The position numbers and the translations under genes are program-made. From Actinomycetales bacterium JB111 (GTDB lineage Bacteria; Actinomycetota; Actinomycetes; Actinomycetales; Actinomycetaceae): a DNA stretch of 64,000 bases. This document shows positions 61,548 to 64,000 of the stretch, piece by piece; position 1 is the stretch's first letter, and the number at the start of each line of letters is the position of its first letter. The notes below the pieces were generated by a model. The model ran no database searches and had not been told where the DNA came from. It saw nothing but the letters and a program-made list of their open reading frames with translations. The stretch lies in the NCBI GenBank assembly GCA_900163555.1, contig FUHX01000011.1:62001-126000 (forward strand). Reading direction: 5' to 3'.

Positions 61548-63113
61548 TCACCGGCGGACCCCCGGGTGCGGCCGACCGGTCGGCCAGACCCCCTGCTTGC
61601 CCGGCGCGAGCAGGCCGGCGGGGTCGAGCGCGTCCTTGATCCGGGTGTGCAGGCGCCCGAGGGCGTGGTCGTTCCAGTCGAAGGTGCGGGCGATGCGGTC
61701 CATGAACGCCAGGTGCCCTCGGTACTCGGCGTATCCCTCGGCGGCGATCTCGTCGATAAGCCCGGACGCGAGCGCCCGTACGCGTTCGACCTGGTCGGCG
61801 TCGGCGGTGTCGTAGAGGACCTCGGAGACCAGCACCATCGACCGGCTGCCGATCGTGAACGCCCCGCAGAAGTCGATGCCCTTCTCGCGGAAGCGCTGCT
61901 CCAGCCGTGCCACGAGGTCGAGCGCCGTGGCGCCGTCGATCGGGAGGACCGGGGCGAAGGAGATGTGACCGCCGGTGGGGCCGAACCAGTACGAGAGCTT
62001 CTCCGCGTACATGCCGGGGATCCCGGCCTTGATGCGGTGGGGCGGCGCGATCTGGTCCACCGGGGTGTCGCCGTCGTACTCGGTGACCGAAACTCGTGCC
62101 GACGGCACGTGGGCAAAGGCGGCGCGCACCACCTCGATCTGGGCCGGCAGCACGCCGCGACGGCCGTACAGGGCGAACGTCATCGTCCACCGGCCCACGC
62201 CGAAGTGCTCCATGATCCGGCCCTCGACGTCGTCGTCGAGCAGGCCCGTCCCCTCCTGCCAGTCGCTGCGGGGACCCGTGAACGCGGCGACGCCGATCGG
62301 GTCCCCGATGACGATCGTGCTCGGGATCGTGCCGTCGAGCCTGAGCGGGCGGGCGGCGTCCACGAGCGGGGCGAGGCCCTCGACCGCGTCCACGGAGACC
62401 TCGACCGCCGCCCACGCCTCCGGCCTGGGCATGAGCCACATGCCGAGCTTGGTGACGATGCCGAGGTTCGACTGGGAGAACAGGCCCTCGACCGACGGAC
62501 CGAAGCCCGGTCCGTAGAGCTGCCAGGTCCGGTTGCCGGCCATCGCCCCCATCCCGGTGCGGACGACCTCGCCGTCGGGCAGCACGACCTCCATGCCGCA
62601 GATCATCCGGTTGTGCTCGCCGTACGCCGTGTAGCCGAGCCCTCGCTCGAGCGCGTTGCCGACGACGCTGCCCCACGAGAGGTCGGGCGCCGACGTCCAG
62701 AACGGCGCGCCGCTCGCGGTGACGGCCGCGTACAGGTCCGAGAACCGCACGCCCGGCTCGACGAGGACCGTCCCGTTCACCGGGTCGATGTCCAGCACAC
62801 GGTTCATCCGGGACAGGTCGACGACGACGGCGCCTCGCGTGCGCGGGCTCCGCCCGCCGTACCCGTTGTTCCGGCCCTGGGAGATCGGCCAGAGCTCCAC
62901 GCCGTGCTCGGCCGCAGCGCGCACGACCGAGCTGACCTCGTCCGTGCTGCCCGGACTCACGGCGAGCCCGGCCGAGAACTCGGCAGGGTCACCGACGGGG
63001 AACGGATCGACGTACCTGTCGAGCCCCTCCTCGGCGACCACGTGCTCGTCGCCGATCAGCCCACGGACCGCCTGGGCGAAGCGTGCGACCGCCGGGGACG
63101 CGCCCCTCTCCAT
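61548..63113 (-). CDS. FAD-linked oxidase, 4-cresol dehydrogenase / vanillyl-alcohol oxidase type
   Basis: 521-aa flavoprotein of the PCMH/VAO group. The FAD domain shows AVSPGSTDEVSSVVRAAAEHG, WPISQGRNNGYGGRSPRTRGAVVVDLSRMNRVLDIDP and APDLSWGSVVGNALERGLGYTAYGEH; the C-terminal cap has the usual HLAFMDRIARTFDWNDHALGRLHTRIKDALDPAGLLAPGKQG ending. Such enzymes oxidise the benzylic carbon of para-alkylphenols. No cytochrome subunit gene is seen here, so it may be an oxidase rather than a flavocytochrome. ATG 63113 lies one base after the stop of the dehydrogenase at 63115, which implies coupling. Confidence 0.87.
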   Translation of the reverse strand: MERGASPAVARFAQAVRGLIGDEHVVAEEGLDRYVDPFPVGDPAEFSAGLAVSPGSTDEVSSVVRAAAEHGVELWPISQGRNNGYGGRSPRTRGAVVVDLSRMNRVLDIDPVNGTVLVEPGVRFSDLYAAVTASGAPFWTSAPDLSWGSVVGNALERGLGYTAYGEHNRMICGMEVVLPDGEVVRTGMGAMAGNRTWQLYGPGFGPSVEGLFSQSNLGIVTKLGMWLMPRPEAWAAVEVSVDAVEGLAPLVDAARPLRLDGTIPSTIVIGDPIGVAAFTGPRSDWQEGTGLLDDDVEGRIMEHFGVGRWTMTFALYGRRGVLPAQIEVVRAAFAHVPSARVSVTEYDGDTPVDQIAPPHRIKAGIPGMYAEKLSYWFGPTGGHISFAPVLPIDGATALDLVARLEQRFREKGIDFCGAFTIGSRSMVLVSEVLYDTADADQVERVRALASGLIDEIAAEGYAEYRGHLAFMDRIARTFDWNDHALGRLHTRIKDALDPAGLLAPGKQGVWPTGRPHPGVRR

Positions 63114-63114
63114 C

Positions 63115-64000
63115 TCAGTGCGCGAAGACGACGAGGCCGGACAGGTCGTCATGGTTCTTCGAGGCCTCGCGGGCCTCGTCGAGCTGGTCGACCGAGTACC
63201 TGGAGGTGATGATCGGCATGGCGTCGAACAGGCCCTGCTCGAGCAGCCGGATGCACTCGGGGACGTCCCGGCGCATCCGGACGTTGCCGTTCTGCACCGA
63301 GATGACGCTGCGCGACTGCAGGGACAGCGGAACTTGGGGGATGCTCACTTCCGCGTCGCCGCGCTCGAGCCCGCTCAGCACGGCCCGTCCGCCGCGGCGG
63401 ACCGCCAGGACGGCCGCGCGCTGCGCCTCGGTCGAGCTCGATGCCTCGAGCGTGACGTCCGCGCCGCGCCCCCCGGTCAGGCTCTGCACGGACGCCACCG
63501 CATCCTCGCCGTCGGGATCGATGACGACGTCCGCGCCGAGTGAGCGTGCCACCTCGCGCCGACGGGCGTCCGGCTCCACGACCACGACGAACGACGCACG
63601 CGCCACCCTGGCGGCCTGCAGCATCCACAGCCCGAGGTGACCCGCTCCGAACACCGCGACGCTCTCGCCGGGTCGAAGCCTCGCGGCGTTGACGACGGCC
63701 CCGTAGCCGGTGGTGATGCCGCAGCCGAGGAGCGACAGCGTGTCGGAGTCGAGCTCGGACTCCACCGGGAACACCTGGTTCTGGGAGACGTTCATCAGCT
63801 CGGCGTATCCCCCCACGCAGCCTGCACCGGAGATGAGCGCGCCGTCCGCTCCCCGTGCGATGTCGGGGTAGACGCCACCGAGGTCGAAGAGCTCCGAGCA
63901 CTGCCACGGCTCTCCGACCGAGCAGTAGTAGCAGCTGCCGCACTCCGGGGTGCCCGGCACGAGCACGCGCTGACCGACCTCGGCGGTGCGGACGCCGGGG
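63115..64000 (-). CDS. Zinc-dependent alcohol dehydrogenase (MDR family), second copy, 5' end outside window
   Basis: The visible 294 residues lack the start, which lies beyond the right edge. Seen: structural-zinc lobe ECGSCYYCSVGEPWQC, LLGCGITTGYGAVVN, Rossmann motif VFGAGHLGLWMLQAARVA, and the C-terminal dimer region. The LGCGITTGYG segment is typical of glutathione- or mycothiol-independent aryl/benzyl alcohol dehydrogenases. It is translated just ahead of the FAD-linked oxidase, so hydroxybenzyl alcohol-type substrates are likely. Homologous to, but clearly diverged from, the gene at 60441. Confidence 0.85.
   Translation of the reverse strand, partial: PGVRTAEVGQRVLVPGTPECGSCYYCSVGEPWQCSELFDLGGVYPDIARGADGALISGAGCVGGYAELMNVSQNQVFPVESELDSDTLSLLGCGITTGYGAVVNAARLRPGESVAVFGAGHLGLWMLQAARVARASFVVVVEPDARRREVARSLGADVVIDPDGEDAVASVQSLTGGRGADVTLEASSSTEAQRAAVLAVRRGGRAVLSGLERGDAEVSIPQVPLSLQSRSVISVQNGNVRMRRDVPECIRLLEQGLFDAMPIITSRYSVDQLDEAREASKNHDDLSGLVVFAH

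Overview
The window is a stretch of very GC-rich chromosome with dense short-gap operons, frequent GTG starts, ATGA/GTGA stop-start overlaps, Shine-Dalgarno sites close to AGGAGG and actinobacterial-type families (SorC and IclR sugar/aromatic regulators, a PASTA-bearing Ser/Thr kinase, a TIGR03086/DinB-like mycothiol-type enzyme, homodimeric glycyl-tRNA synthetase). This points to a soil or plant-associated high-GC actinobacterium, most likely in the Micrococcales; I cannot name the genus from sequence alone. No rRNA, tRNA, CRISPR array, transposase or phage gene was seen.

Layout. 1-10.5 kb: a polyol/ketose operon (FGGY kinase, GatD-like dehydrogenase, start of a SorC regulator), then a MalEFG-type ABC importer divergent from a LacI regulator and a GH13 alpha-glucosidase, with a clear LacI operator on the malE-like promoter. 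10.7-15.5 kb: an IclR / iron-alcohol dehydrogenase / aldehyde dehydrogenase / orphan binding-protein module bracketed by a 78-bp duplicated piece of the neighbouring FGGY kinase gene. 15.5-19.7 kb: FGGY kinase and SDR, divergent from a second, closely related aldehyde dehydrogenase. 20-31 kb: a large SorC-linked cluster with RpiB-like isomerase, an unrecognised membrane protein, an AraL-like HAD phosphatase, an AraM-type glycerol-1-phosphate dehydrogenase, ribulokinase, AraD-type epimerase, a divergent GpsA-like dehydrogenase and a sorbitol-type dehydrogenase. 31-34.4 kb: glpD and glpK.

34.6-44 kb is more ordinary: dusB, glyQS, a PknB-type kinase, a zinc ABC transporter with a probable Zur box but no binding-protein gene, a DedA-like protein, and an ArsR / SRPBCC / TIGR03086 operon with two perfect operators. 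44-49.2 kb is a complete ferric-siderophore uptake operon (binding protein, two permeases, ATPase, siderophore-interacting reductase), all coupled by overlapping codons, with an IdeR/DtxR-like box.

49.3-64 kb looks like a catabolic island for a phenolic compound: a 4-cresol-dehydrogenase/vanillyl-alcohol-oxidase type flavoprotein between two zinc alcohol dehydrogenases, an HsaA/HpaB-type oxygenase, a flavin reductase fused to a GntR/FCD regulator, a LigAB extradiol dioxygenase, an amidohydrolase, a class III CoA-transferase and a citryl-CoA-lyase-like protein, plus a 5'-truncated FAD monooxygenase. The usual LigC/LigI/LigJ/LigK enzymes are absent from the visible part, so the lower pathway may run through CoA esters. 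An IclR regulator probably controls the operon, since the same spaced direct repeat (CGGAC, 19-bp period) occurs in front of the CoA-transferase gene and in the IclR-DoxX gap. The phenolic island and the AraM/GpsA-like/unknown-permease cluster are the best candidates for undescribed pathways.
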